Below, piece by piece: positions 19,432-27,148 of a DNA stretch of 32,422 nucleotides (the stretch's first letter is position 1; every line of letters begins with the position of its first letter). Source of the DNA: Magnetovibrio sp. (GTDB lineage: Bacteria > Pseudomonadota > Alphaproteobacteria > Rhodospirillales_A > JABHCV01); assembly GCA_002717285.1 (NCBI GenBank), contig PBDF01000013.1:1-32422 (forward strand), given 5' to 3'. Under the pieces are notes generated by a model, which did not search any database, was not told the DNA's origin, and saw only the letters and a list, made by a program, of their open reading frames with translations. Both the position numbers and the translations under genes were made by a program.

Positions 19432-20001
19432 TCAAAAATAGCCATCTTCAGTTACAATAAAGTCTAGGCGTTCGTCAAATTTGTCACAAGGTACTGCATT
19501 AACTTGTTGCGCAGCAAAACCAATACCAATTGACACAACCTTATTGTCAACATTCTTGAGTTTTTGAAGCGTGCGATCGTAAAAACCTCCACCTTGACCC
19601 AAGCGAAATTTTTGTTCATCGAATGCTAGCAAAGGTACCAAAATAACATTTGGAGTAATTTCTTTGCATGTTGGTTTTGGTTGGAGAGTTTTAAAAGGAC
19701 CCTCCATCAATTCGTCGCCCAGATGCCAACGCCGAAAAATCAATGGAGATTTTTTTTTTACAACAACCGGTAAGGAAACAATGCAACCCTTTTGATCCAG
19801 ATCTCCAAGCAAAGGTGTGAGGTCAATTTCACTTCCAACAGCCCAATAGCCTGCTATGTTCTGTGTAAGCTGAGTCTTCAAAAGAGTATTGATGTTTTGA
19901 GAAAGTTTTTGTGAAGCCTCATAAGCAGATTCACTAAAGGCAATTAATCTCTCTGCCCTTATCTTTCTGCGTAGGTTGACCTTATCTATTTCAACTGACA
20001 T
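19432..20001 (-). CDS. fau: 5-formyltetrahydrofolate cyclo-ligase
   Basis: Converts 5-formyl-THF to 5,10-methenyl-THF with ATP. The 189 residues show the N-terminal LRRKIRAERL basic start, the SEIDLTPLL substrate region, VILVPLLAFDE and the family signature FRLGQGGGFYDRTL, followed by GIGFAAQQV. ATG start with GAGGG 9-10 bases upstream. It lies directly downstream of 6S RNA, the same ssrS-fau (ygfA) arrangement as in E. coli, so read-through from 6S into fau is likely. Confidence 0.95.
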   Translation of the reverse strand: MSVEIDKVNLRRKIRAERLIAFSESAYEASQKLSQNINTLLKTQLTQNIAGYWAVGSEIDLTPLLGDLDQKGCIVSLPVVVKKKSPLIFRRWHLGDELMEGPFKTLQPKPTCKEITPNVILVPLLAFDEQKFRLGQGGGFYDRTLQKLKNVDNKVVSIGIGFAAQQVNAVPCDKFDERLDFIVTEDGYF

Positions 20002-20033
20002 TGGAGGTTACCCTCAAATATAAGATACTAAAA

Positions 20034-20195
20034 CAGAACGGAGCCAAAAGGTCGTTGACGATTTATCCACCGTGGCCTGCAGTAGCAGGTGGGCGCCATA
20101 TACCGGACCCACGGGTTCGGCAGGGACAGCTCCCTCGGTTTCGATATTGGCCCCAGGGATAATGTGGCCTGACGAGACTTACAGCAACCGTTCAT
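20034..20195 (-). ncRNA. ssrS: 6S RNA
   Basis: This non-coding stretch between zapA and fau is where 6S RNA lies in most proteobacteria. The minus-strand transcript would begin near 20195. Its ends pair (GAACGG, complement of 20188-20193, with CCGTTC, complement of 20036-20041). The middle holds GC-rich paired segments around GGGCCAATATCG and GGCGCCC, consistent with the long hairpin and open central bulge that mimics an open promoter and binds sigma-70 RNA polymerase. Length about 160 nt is normal. A good promoter lies in the end of zapA. The call rests on synteny and fold rather than a covariance-model match. Confidence 0.88.
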
Positions 20196-20201
20196 ATAAT
20201 A

Positions 20202-20230
20202 TATCTACGCCTCTTCGATGCTGGCTGCAA
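20202..20230 (-). promoter_or_regulatory. 6S RNA promoter inside the zapA 3' end
   Basis: On the minus strand TTGCAG (complement of 20225-20230), a 17-bp spacer and TAGATA (complement of 20202-20207) lead to a start near 20195, just at the predicted 6S 5' end. The -35 box and spacer lie within the last zapA codons; the -10 box overlaps its stop. Confidence 0.65.
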
Positions 20231-20537
20231 TATTTTCAATACGTTCAGCCAAATTTTCCATTGCAACACAAACTTCTTCCTGATTGCTATTACTATGTTG
20301 TTGGCCCAAAAAACCAGAGGGTGACTCTTTTTTTGAGTATAAATCTGAGAGCTCATCAGTTAACAACAATGAGACCATTACCAATAATCGTGCCTCACCA
20401 ACTTGACCGACAGCAGCAATTAACTCATTAAGGCGTTTATCAACGTATTTGCCAAGCCGTAGCAGATGCTCCTCTTGTCCATCATCACATGCAACTTGGT
20501 ATTCTCTTTTGTTAAGTGTAATGTTTACAATAGCCAT
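20205..20537 (-). CDS. zapA: Cell division protein ZapA
   Basis: Small Z-ring-associated protein that bundles FtsZ protofilaments. The 110 residues show the family N-terminus (VNITLNKREYQVACDDGQEEHLLRLGKYVDKRLNEL in pieces), a central ARLLVMVSLLLTDEL helix and a C-terminal coiled coil ending LAERIENIAASIEEA. ATG start, 11 bp after the upstream coiled-coil gene. Position next to 6S RNA supports the call. Confidence 0.95.
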   Translation of the reverse strand: MAIVNITLNKREYQVACDDGQEEHLLRLGKYVDKRLNELIAAVGQVGEARLLVMVSLLLTDELSDLYSKKESPSGFLGQQHSNSNQEEVCVAMENLAERIENIAASIEEA

Positions 20538-20548
20538 CGGCTTCTAGT

Positions 20549-20797
20549 CTAAGCTTCTTTAAGTATATTTTTTAAATTTCTTATAGCTCTACTCAAGCGC
20601 ACATCAATAATGTTATTAATTTCCCTAAGCTTTTTGTTTTCTGTGATTAGGGTCGCAATTTGATCGGGATCTTCAGAATTTTTAGGTTCAGGCTGCTTAG
20701 TAACTACTTTTTCTAGTCTCAACAATGCTGCCTCCAGGCGCTCATTGGCAACTTTGTACCTGTTTTGCTCATCTTTTTTTTCTTCAAATGTTGCCAC
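20549..20797 (-). CDS. Coiled-coil partner of ZapA (ZauP-like)
   Basis: An 82-residue acidic and lysine-rich protein, nearly all coiled coil (heptads in NERLEAALLRLEKVV and the Leu/Ile-spaced C-terminal half from DQIATLITENKKLREIN). In Caulobacter, ZauP is a coiled-coil protein made from the zapA operon that focuses the Z-ring with ZapA. Here the gene also precedes zapA with an 11-bp gap. I infer the same role from position and structure; the sequence itself is too simple for certainty. Start is GTG with AGAGAGG 8 bases upstream. Confidence 0.75.
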   Translation of the reverse strand: MATFEEKKDEQNRYKVANERLEAALLRLEKVVTKQPEPKNSEDPDQIATLITENKKLREINNIIDVRLSRAIRNLKNILKEA

Positions 20798-20982
20798 TCA
20801 GGAACCTCTCTAAAAGAAACTTTAGTGAATTTATATAAAATCTCTACAAATATTAATAGTATAATGAACATTAGGCCTTGCAACCAAAGTCCGTCAACAG
20901 GTGTCCGAAAATAAGACAGCAAGTGCCAAAACAAAAATTATACATTAACTTATATTTGCCTGCTCTAAAGAGTAGTATTAAG

Positions 20983-21020
20983 CCCTCAATAGGGTAATAT
21001 AACCTACCCCCCTCAAGGGT
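20983..21020 (+). repeat. Pair of CCCTCA..AGGGT inverted repeats upstream of gap
   Basis: CCCTCAATAGGGT (20983-20995) and CCCTCAAGGGT (21010-21020) are two near-copies of a small inverted repeat, with starts 27 bp apart. They lie in the shared upstream region of gap (+) and zauP-like (-). They could be a pair of operator sites or RNA hairpins; no known regulator is assigned. Confidence 0.45.
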
Positions 21021-21031
21021 GTTCGTCTAAA

Positions 21032-21059
21032 ACATTACACATGATAATGTAGTTTTTTT
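21032..21059 (+). terminator. Terminator-like hairpin in the gap leader
   Basis: ACATTA (21032-21037) pairs with TAATGT (21045-21050) across a 7-nt loop, then AG and seven T (21053-21059). No plus-strand gene lies upstream, so this may be an attenuator in the gap leader. The stem is short and AT-rich, so the alternative is chance. Confidence 0.4.
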
Positions 21060-21124
21060 ATTTGTGAATTTTTCCATCAATTTATCTCTTAGGTCGGAGA
21101 TAAGTCGGCGTTTGGAGTAATATC

Positions 21125-22132
21125 ATGTCAGTTCGTGTCGCGATCAATGGTTTTGGCCGAATTGGTCGCTTGACCTATCGAGCCTTAATTGAGTCCGGTC
21201 GTGATGACGTTAAGGTAGTCGGCATAAATGACCTTGGCTCTACAAAAGCGAACGCCCATCTTTTAAAGTATGACTCAATTCACGGCACCCTAACCACAGA
21301 TATTAATGTAAGTGAAAATAACATGAACGCCGGCCTTGGTGATGTCCAAATCACTTCTGAGACTGATCCCTCTGCCCTTCCCTGGGCTGATTTGGATGTT
21401 GACGTAGTTTATGAATGTACAGGCAAGTTTACAAATCGAGACAAAGCTGCTGAACATTTGAACGCAGGTGCTAAAAAGGTTCTGATTTCCGCCCCTGCTT
21501 CAGGGGTTGACATAACAATAGTGTACGGTGTTAACGAAGACTTGTTGACGTCAAAACACACTATAGTGTCCAATGCTTCTTGTACTACCAATTGCCTAGC
21601 TCCTGTTGCCAAGGTATTGAATGAAGCTGTTGGCATTAAAAAAGGTTTTATGACAACAGTCCATGCTTTCACCGGAGATCAACGCACAGTTGATACCCTG
21701 CACTCAGACTTGGGTCGAGCACGGGCAGCCTCGTTAAACATGATTCCAGCAACCACAGGTGCAGCAAGAGCTGTTGGTCAGGTTTTACCTGAGCTTGACG
21801 GAAAACTGGACGGGGTATCCATGCGCGTACCAACTCCAAATGTTTCAGTAGTAGATCTTTGCTTTCAATCCAATCGCAAAACCACAATTGATGAAATAAA
21901 CGCTGCTGTCAAAGTAGCCAGTGGATCTAAACGATTTCAGGGTGTGCTCGGTTATACGGAGCTACCATTAGTTTCTAGTGATTATAATCACAGCTCTTAT
22001 AGCTCTTTTTTTGCGGCCCCTGAGACCCGCGTTATGAATGGGGATTTCGTTCGCATCCTTACTTGGTATGACAACGAATGGGGATTCTCAAACCGCATGT
22101 CTGATACTGCAGTAGCCATGATGAATGTATAG
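21125..22132 (+). CDS. gap: Glyceraldehyde-3-phosphate dehydrogenase, type I
   Basis: Oxidises glyceraldehyde-3-phosphate to 1,3-bisphosphoglycerate with NAD. The 335 residues show the Rossmann start VAINGFGRIGRL, GINDLG with Asp36 (favours NAD over NADP), the catalytic block SNASCTTNCLAP with Cys153 and partner His180, and the closing WYDNEWGFSNRM. ATG start with GGAG 8 bases upstream. The next gene is not pgk, unlike many relatives where gap-pgk-fba-thiE cluster. A terminator-like hairpin precedes it. Confidence 0.98.
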   Translation: MSVRVAINGFGRIGRLTYRALIESGRDDVKVVGINDLGSTKANAHLLKYDSIHGTLTTDINVSENNMNAGLGDVQITSETDPSALPWADLDVDVVYECTGKFTNRDKAAEHLNAGAKKVLISAPASGVDITIVYGVNEDLLTSKHTIVSNASCTTNCLAPVAKVLNEAVGIKKGFMTTVHAFTGDQRTVDTLHSDLGRARAASLNMIPATTGAARAVGQVLPELDGKLDGVSMRVPTPNVSVVDLCFQSNRKTTIDEINAAVKVASGSKRFQGVLGYTELPLVSSDYNHSSYSSFFAAPETRVMNGDFVRILTWYDNEWGFSNRMSDTAVAMMNV

Positions 22133-22213
22133 CTGATAGGCCAATTTAAAAAACTAAAAGTAAAATTCGCATTATTCTGGTTTTTTCTTCAACAAAGGTT
22201 TATTTAATACTGG

Positions 22214-22639
22214 ATGAATAATGCCATTATTATCTATAGTCTAGAACACGCTGAAGCAGCACTGAAAGCTGCAGTGGACGTGGACGTAGATGTAACTTTG
22301 ATCAGTCCACCCGGAGCAGCGGCAACAATGGGAGCTACTGTATTTAGGGATATTGTTGCTAAAGCTGCCGAGAGATTTCCACAAGCCCGTTTTAAGAGTA
22401 TTTTGGATTGTGGTGACGAACCTGGCATGGCATTAGGTGCCTTCAGGCACGGTATCAAAGGCGTACGAATATCAAATGAACCAAAAATAATTAATAAATT
22501 GGCAGACATTGCTAAACAGCGTGGTGGCTTTGTTTACACTACACGAGAAGACGAACTCGACCTCTACGATATGAGAGAACCCTCTGCGGCTTGCCGCACT
22601 TGGCTGACGAAGCCAGAAAAATTGAACTTAATAAATTGA
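22214..22639 (+). CDS. Uncharacterised protein encoded next to thiE
   Basis: A 141-residue soluble alpha/beta protein with no signal or membrane segment. Visible features are AIIIYSLEHAEAALKAA at the start, a Val/Asp run (VDVDVDV), a glycine-rich SPPGAAATMGA turn, then LDCGDEPGMALGAFRHGIKGV, which is the most striking block. It looks like a small Rossmann- or half-barrel-like fold. From memory, similar genes sit beside fba or thiE in other alphaproteobacteria. Its last codons overlap the likely thiE start, so it may be coupled to thiamine synthesis. I do not assign a function. Confidence 0.85.
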   Translation: MNNAIIIYSLEHAEAALKAAVDVDVDVTLISPPGAAATMGATVFRDIVAKAAERFPQARFKSILDCGDEPGMALGAFRHGIKGVRISNEPKIINKLADIAKQRGGFVYTTREDELDLYDMREPSAACRTWLTKPEKLNLIN

Positions 22640-23283
22640 CTTCTCTAAACCGCACCCAGCTATATTTAATAACACCCCCACTACTTGATCTTGCTTCTTT
22701 TCCAAGAATACTAGAGCTTACCCTTGATGCTGGCTCGGTTGCTTGCGTTCAATTACGTTTGAAGAATGTCCCCAAAGCTAATATTTGTAAAGCTATTGAA
22801 ATCCTTAAACCAATCACCCAAGATCGCGGTATTACGTTTCTTCTGAATGATGACCCTGCATTAGCTGCAGATACCGGATGTGACGGCGTACACATAGGTC
22901 AGAATGATGTCAGTTATGTTGAAGCTCGAAAGTCTATCGGCTCGGATGCTATAGTTGGCGTTACTTGTCATGATTCGCGCCATCTTGCAATGGAAGCCGC
23001 CGAGCAAGGAGCAGATTACGTTGCTTTTGGCGCATTTTTCAAGACAACCACAAAAATTCCAAAGTCACATGCAAAACTAGAAATACTCAAGTGGTGGTGT
23101 CAAGACACAACCGTGCCTGCAGTCGCTATTGGAGGCATCAATATGAATAACTGTCGCACAATCATTGAGACAGGTGTAGACTTTTTAGCTATTTCTTCAG
23201 GGGTTTGGAACTGCAAAGCAGGCCCCCAAGTAGCAATCAAGAACCTTAATCAATTGATTGATGAGGCAAGCCTACCTGGGTAA
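22636..23283 (+). CDS. thiE: Thiamine-phosphate synthase
   Basis: Joins hydroxymethylpyrimidine diphosphate and thiazole phosphate into thiamine phosphate. The TIM barrel is clear: QLYLITPP, VACVQLRLKN, FLLNDDPALAADTGCDGVHIGQND, IVGVTCHDSRHLAMEAAEQGADYVAFGAFFKTTTK (in pieces) and AIGGI. The usual REK is RLK here. No ATG exists; I use the TTG at 22636, which overlaps the upstream stop as TTGA (215 residues). A TTG at 22591 would add 15 residues. No TPP riboswitch is seen in front. Confidence 0.92.
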   Translation: MTSLNRTQLYLITPPLLDLASFPRILELTLDAGSVACVQLRLKNVPKANICKAIEILKPITQDRGITFLLNDDPALAADTGCDGVHIGQNDVSYVEARKSIGSDAIVGVTCHDSRHLAMEAAEQGADYVAFGAFFKTTTKIPKSHAKLEILKWWCQDTTVPAVAIGGINMNNCRTIIETGVDFLAISSGVWNCKAGPQVAIKNLNQLIDEASLPG

Positions 23284-23366
23284 AATACCTCTGCCATTGC
23301 TTCACGAACAGCAAGCTGTTAGCTTCTAAAACAAGTTTTAAACAACAATCAGCATAGATAAAAAAT

Positions 23367-23936
23367 ATGAAAATCAATGGAAACGCTATACGACCTGGCA
23401 TGGTAATTGAACACCAAAACCGATTATGGAGGGCTGTAAAGATACAGCACACACAGCCCGGTAAAGGTGGAGCCTATTTACAAGTTGAGCTGCGTGATCT
23501 TCGTAACGGAACAAAACTCAATGCACGCTTTAGGTCCTCTGAAACTGTTGAACGTGCCCACCTTGAACAAAAAGAGTACCAATTCCTGTTCGAAGAGGGT
23601 GGGACTTATACCTTTATGAATAACGAAAATTATGAACAAATTACTTTGGATAAAAATTTGATTAGTGATGATCAAGCACCCTATTTATTAGAAAGTATTA
23701 TTGTCATAATAGAGAGTAATGACGAAGAACCAATTGGTGTTCAACTGCCAGAGCAAATTACTTTAAAAGTAGTGGAGGCTGATGCAGTTGTGAAGGGACA
23801 AACAGCGTCTTCTTCATATAAACCTGCTTTGTTGGAAAATGGTGTCAAAACCCAGGTCCCACCTCATGTTGGAACCGGCACTTCGGTGGTGATTAACACC
23901 AATGATGGATCATACGTCGAACGAGCAAAAGATTAA
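23367..23936 (+). CDS. efp: Translation elongation factor P
   Basis: Relieves ribosome stalling at polyproline. The 189 residues comprise the KOW-like N domain with PGKGGA (Lys33, the residue modified by EpmA-type lysylation), the OB domains with MNNENYEQI and the C-terminal PPHVGTGTSVVINTNDGSYVERA signature in parts. ATG start; no strong ribosome site. It is followed after 7 bp by suhB, the usual alphaproteobacterial pair. Several Pro-rich envelope proteins encoded just downstream are plausible clients. Confidence 0.98.
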   Translation: MKINGNAIRPGMVIEHQNRLWRAVKIQHTQPGKGGAYLQVELRDLRNGTKLNARFRSSETVERAHLEQKEYQFLFEEGGTYTFMNNENYEQITLDKNLISDDQAPYLLESIIVIIESNDEEPIGVQLPEQITLKVVEADAVVKGQTASSSYKPALLENGVKTQVPPHVGTGTSVVINTNDGSYVERAKD

Positions 23937-23943
23937 AATTAAA

Positions 23944-24750
23944 ATGGCCCATCGTTCACCTCTGATTAATGTCATGATTACGGCAGCCCAAAAAGCATCT
24001 AGGAAACTTTTGCGTGACTTTGGTGAAGTTGAGCATCTACAGGTTTCGAAAAAAGGGCCCGCAGATTTCGTAAGCACAGCAGATAAAACCGCTGAAAAAA
24101 CCCTACGCTCTGTATTAACAAAGGCTAGGCCCAACTATTCCTTTTTAATGGAAGAATCTGGAGAGGTCATTGGCCAGGATGTATCCAATGTATGGATTGT
24201 TGACCCACTTGATGGTACTACTAATTTTTTACACGGATTACCTCATTTTGCTATATCACTTGGACTTCAGCGTGATGGTGAGATGCTTGCTGGTGTAATT
24301 TACGAGCCAGTTCACGACGAAATGTTTTGGGCTGAAAAGGGCCAAGGTGCGCACTTAAATGACAGACGCATTCGTGTATCTGGGCGGAGCGTAATGAGTG
24401 AGTCCCTTTTCGCTACAGGAATTCCCTTCAAGGGAGCACGTGACCATCCTGAATTTTTGAGACACCTTGAAGCTGTGATGGCAGTATCAAGCGGTGTCAG
24501 GCGCTTTGGATCTGCGGCTTTGGATCTTGCATATGTGGCTGCAGGACGCTTCGAAGGCTTCTGGGAAACTGGCTTGAGTTCTTGGGATATGGCCGCAGGG
24601 ATAGTTCTAGTTCGTGAAGCCGGAGGCTATGTTACAGAGATAAGCGGTAAGAAACAAATGATGAAAAGTGGTTCAATATTGGCGGCGAATGACCTGATTC
24701 ATCTTCCTTTAGGAAAATTATTACGAAGCACCGATGTCAACAATACTTAA
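23944..24750 (+). CDS. suhB: Inositol-1-monophosphatase (SuhB family)
   Basis: Mg-dependent, Li-sensitive sugar/inositol phosphatase; in E. coli SuhB also joins the rRNA antitermination complex. I choose the ATG at 23944 (268 residues), 7 bp after efp; an upstream ATG at 23902 lies inside efp. Motifs: metal ligands Glu70-Glu71 in MEESG, DPLDGTTNFLHG (87-98), and WDMAAGIVLVREAGG (from 214). Phosphatase fold is certain; antitermination role is not shown by sequence. Confidence 0.96.
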   Translation: MAHRSPLINVMITAAQKASRKLLRDFGEVEHLQVSKKGPADFVSTADKTAEKTLRSVLTKARPNYSFLMEESGEVIGQDVSNVWIVDPLDGTTNFLHGLPHFAISLGLQRDGEMLAGVIYEPVHDEMFWAEKGQGAHLNDRRIRVSGRSVMSESLFATGIPFKGARDHPEFLRHLEAVMAVSSGVRRFGSAALDLAYVAAGRFEGFWETGLSSWDMAAGIVLVREAGGYVTEISGKKQMMKSGSILAANDLIHLPLGKLLRSTDVNNT

Positions 24751-24862
24751 TTATTGAAGGTAAAACAGTTGTGCCTGAGACTATGCTTGGTTATCCTACT
24801 GGTAATAATAAAAAAAACCAACATTATTTAGTCGTATTATAAACAGGGCCAGGATAAAACAC

Positions 24863-25966
24863 ATGTATTTCACTCATAACAAAAAAATATTTTCAAGTGT
24901 ATCTCCTGAAAACTTGGTGAAATTGGCTTCCATAGTAATAGCTGTTTTTTTTCTTGGGCAGACAAAAGCTCAAAGTCAGTCCAACAACTTGTTGGACCAC
25001 ACTCATCCTAATGTAACAGTTGATTTAAGTGTGATATCAGGTAGCGGAAGTAACCAAATTTCTAATCTCGGAAATATTACTTTACCTAATCAAGGTAATC
25101 GTGAGCTTTTACGACCTGGAAACCAGACCCCCAGGTCCATGCTACATGTGCCAGTTGCAAAGGGTGCACCATCACTACAACTAAAAACAAAATCCAAGAA
25201 TAAATTGGCACCCAAGTCTGTGCTTCATGTGCCGCCAGCTAATGTTAAATCAAAATCAGTGAAAAACAAAAAAGTGAAAGCAGAGCCTGCACCCAAAAAA
25301 GTTATATCAAAACAAAAAAAGAAAATCGCTTTAACGGCCACGAAGCCTGCTAAGAAAATTCCCCCTGCTTCTGCGAAAGTCTCATTGCCGGCAAAACCTA
25401 CTAAACCTGAGCCCGTCCCTTCTTCTAAGGCACCAAAAAAATTACAAGCTAATGTTGGCTCAGTTACAGAAAAACCCGCTCCAGCACCTGTCAAGAACCT
25501 AAAACAAGCTGATCCACCCTCAACACCCTCGATAAAAGCCGCTCCAAAAATAAGTAAAAAGGAGTTATCGACACCACCAACTAAACCAATAGCAAAAAAT
25601 AAATTATCTGAACAACAAGCTTCCATAACACCCACAGATAGCTCGGCTGGGTCTGTCAAGAAGCTCAGAGTTTCATTTGACCAAGACCAAACAAAACTTC
25701 CAATTAATTCTAAGAAGCCACTGATTTCTCTTGCTGAAAGTCTGAAAGGAACCACCAATCAACGCCTGCAGATTATGGCTTATGCTGGAGGCCCATCTCT
25801 ATCATCCTCATTAGCACGAAGAATGTCACTATCGAGAGCGCTGGCCATTCGATCTTTTCTCATTGAAAATGGGGTTAGAAGCACCCGTATTGACGTTCGC
25901 GCACTTGGAAATAAAACAACAGAGGAGCCTCTAAACCGAGTAGACTTAAAAGTAACAGAACGATAA
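24863..25966 (+). CDS. Secreted Lys/Pro-rich protein with C-terminal OmpA-like domain
   Basis: The 367 residues have an N-terminal hydrophobic signal (~18-34, cleavage near KAQ), a variable region to ~90, then a long low-complexity Lys/Pro/Ala domain (~100-270) resembling TolA/TonB extended domains, and a C-terminal OmpA-like fold (~273-367) beginning LRVSFDQDQTKLP and ending with SLARRMSLSRALAIRSFL and ALGN. The peptidoglycan-binding Asp/Arg pattern is degenerate. ATG start with AGGA about 8 bases upstream. Just before a MotA/MotB-like pair, it may connect that motor to the cell wall or outer membrane. Confidence 0.85.
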   Translation: MYFTHNKKIFSSVSPENLVKLASIVIAVFFLGQTKAQSQSNNLLDHTHPNVTVDLSVISGSGSNQISNLGNITLPNQGNRELLRPGNQTPRSMLHVPVAKGAPSLQLKTKSKNKLAPKSVLHVPPANVKSKSVKNKKVKAEPAPKKVISKQKKKIALTATKPAKKIPPASAKVSLPAKPTKPEPVPSSKAPKKLQANVGSVTEKPAPAPVKNLKQADPPSTPSIKAAPKISKKELSTPPTKPIAKNKLSEQQASITPTDSSAGSVKKLRVSFDQDQTKLPINSKKPLISLAESLKGTTNQRLQIMAYAGGPSLSSSLARRMSLSRALAIRSFLIENGVRSTRIDVRALGNKTTEEPLNRVDLKVTER

Positions 25967-26008
25967 TTTGCACATGAAATTGCAACATACTAAAAGAGTT
26001 TACAGACG

Positions 26009-27145
26009 ATGACCAATCCAAGGCGTTTTCTGCTCAGAATGCTTCTTTTCTTAATCGGTGTTGGTCTTGTCGCAGGCTTCTTGTATGTGCCCCTGCAAAG
26101 AGCTTTTTTAGCTAACGGACCTTTAAATGGCATGATATTGACCGTTCTAGCTTTAGGAATAATTTATAATTTTCGTCAAGTAATCATGCTTTATCCAGAG
26201 GTATCATGGATTGAGGACTTTCGGCAAAATAGGCCTGTTTCATCACAAACACGACCGCCAAAACTTCTAACGTCAATGGCTACAATGCTTGGGGAAAATA
26301 GCAGTAACCGCTTGAGCCTCTCGACACTATCTATGCGCTCACTCCTAGATGGCATATATTCACGTCTTGATGAGTCCCGTGATCTTTCTCGCTACACAAT
26401 AGGCCTGCTCATATTTCTTGGACTTCTTGGAACGTTCTGGGGATTATTAGGAACTGTCGCTTCAATTGGCTCAGTCATTGCCAATTTAAGTGTTACTGCG
26501 GATGCAACGACAGTTTTTTCAGACCTAAAGGCTGGTTTGGAAGCGCCATTATCTGGAATGGGCACAGCTTTCTCCTCCTCCTTGTTCGGCCTTGCAGGAT
26601 CTTTAGTTCTGGGTTTCCTTGACTTACAAGCGGGGCAGGCCCTTAATCGCTTTTACAACGATTTGGAAGAGTGGTTGTCCAGTCTTACTAGGCTTTCCAG
26701 CGGATCACTCTCTTCCGGAGATGAGAGCGACCAATCCATTCCAGCATATGTTCAGGCTTTACTTGAACAAACAGCCGAGAGCCTTGAGAGGCTTCAACGT
26801 ACACTAAGCAAGGGCGAAGAAAGTCGTGTTTCAGCTAATACTGCTCTCATGAATGTAAGCGAAAAAATAGGGGCTTTGAGTGACCACATGCGAACAGAGC
26901 AAGCCTTGATGATGAAGCTTGCTGAAAATCAGCTTGAAATGAAGCCAATCTTAGCTCAGTTATCCGAGAACAATAGCAATTCGAGTGGCAGTATAGACGA
27001 GGCTACCCGTAGTCATATACGTAATTTAGATATCTACATGGCACGCCTAGTTGAAGAAATAGGAACCGGTCGAGAAGACACCATTAAACAACTTCGCTCT
27101 GAAATAAAACTTTTGGCCCGTACTATTGCTGCCAGCAAGGGGTAA
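26009..27145 (+). CDS. MotA/TolQ/ExbB-like ion channel protein with long tail
   Basis: The 378 residues have four probable membrane helices (~8-29, 39-57, 130-153, 183-206). The last pair, GLLGTFWGLLGTVASIG and GTAFSSSLFGLAGSLVLGF, is typical of MotA/TolQ proton-channel subunits. A long helical, coiled-coil-prone cytoplasmic tail (~215-378) follows, with LEQTAESLERLQRTL. This tail is unlike TolQ and recalls the extended tails of specialised motors. It is not flagellar by context. It is separated by only 3 bp from the MotB-like gene. Function is unknown; sometimes annotated as flagellar motor protein MotA. Confidence 0.9.
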   Translation: MTNPRRFLLRMLLFLIGVGLVAGFLYVPLQRAFLANGPLNGMILTVLALGIIYNFRQVIMLYPEVSWIEDFRQNRPVSSQTRPPKLLTSMATMLGENSSNRLSLSTLSMRSLLDGIYSRLDESRDLSRYTIGLLIFLGLLGTFWGLLGTVASIGSVIANLSVTADATTVFSDLKAGLEAPLSGMGTAFSSSLFGLAGSLVLGFLDLQAGQALNRFYNDLEEWLSSLTRLSSGSLSSGDESDQSIPAYVQALLEQTAESLERLQRTLSKGEESRVSANTALMNVSEKIGALSDHMRTEQALMMKLAENQLEMKPILAQLSENNSNSSGSIDEATRSHIRNLDIYMARLVEEIGTGREDTIKQLRSEIKLLARTIAASKG

Positions 27146-27148
27146 GCT

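Noticed and set aside
20719..20934. 71-codon minus-strand frame with one hydrophobic stretch, upstream of and overlapping the zauP-like gene
   Set aside because: It overlaps the GTG-started coiled-coil gene by 79 bp in another frame and lacks a ribosome site; the hydrophobic stretch is explained by AT-rich DNA upstream of the real gene.
22133..22213. TPP riboswitch in front of the thiE unit
   Set aside because: The 81-bp gap has no CTGAGA or ACCTGA-type conserved elements and is too short for the aptamer plus expression platform.
25225..25758. 177-codon minus-strand frame
   Set aside because: Antisense to the low-complexity Lys/Pro region of the OmpA-like gene; repeats on the coding strand create a hydrophobic shadow on the other.
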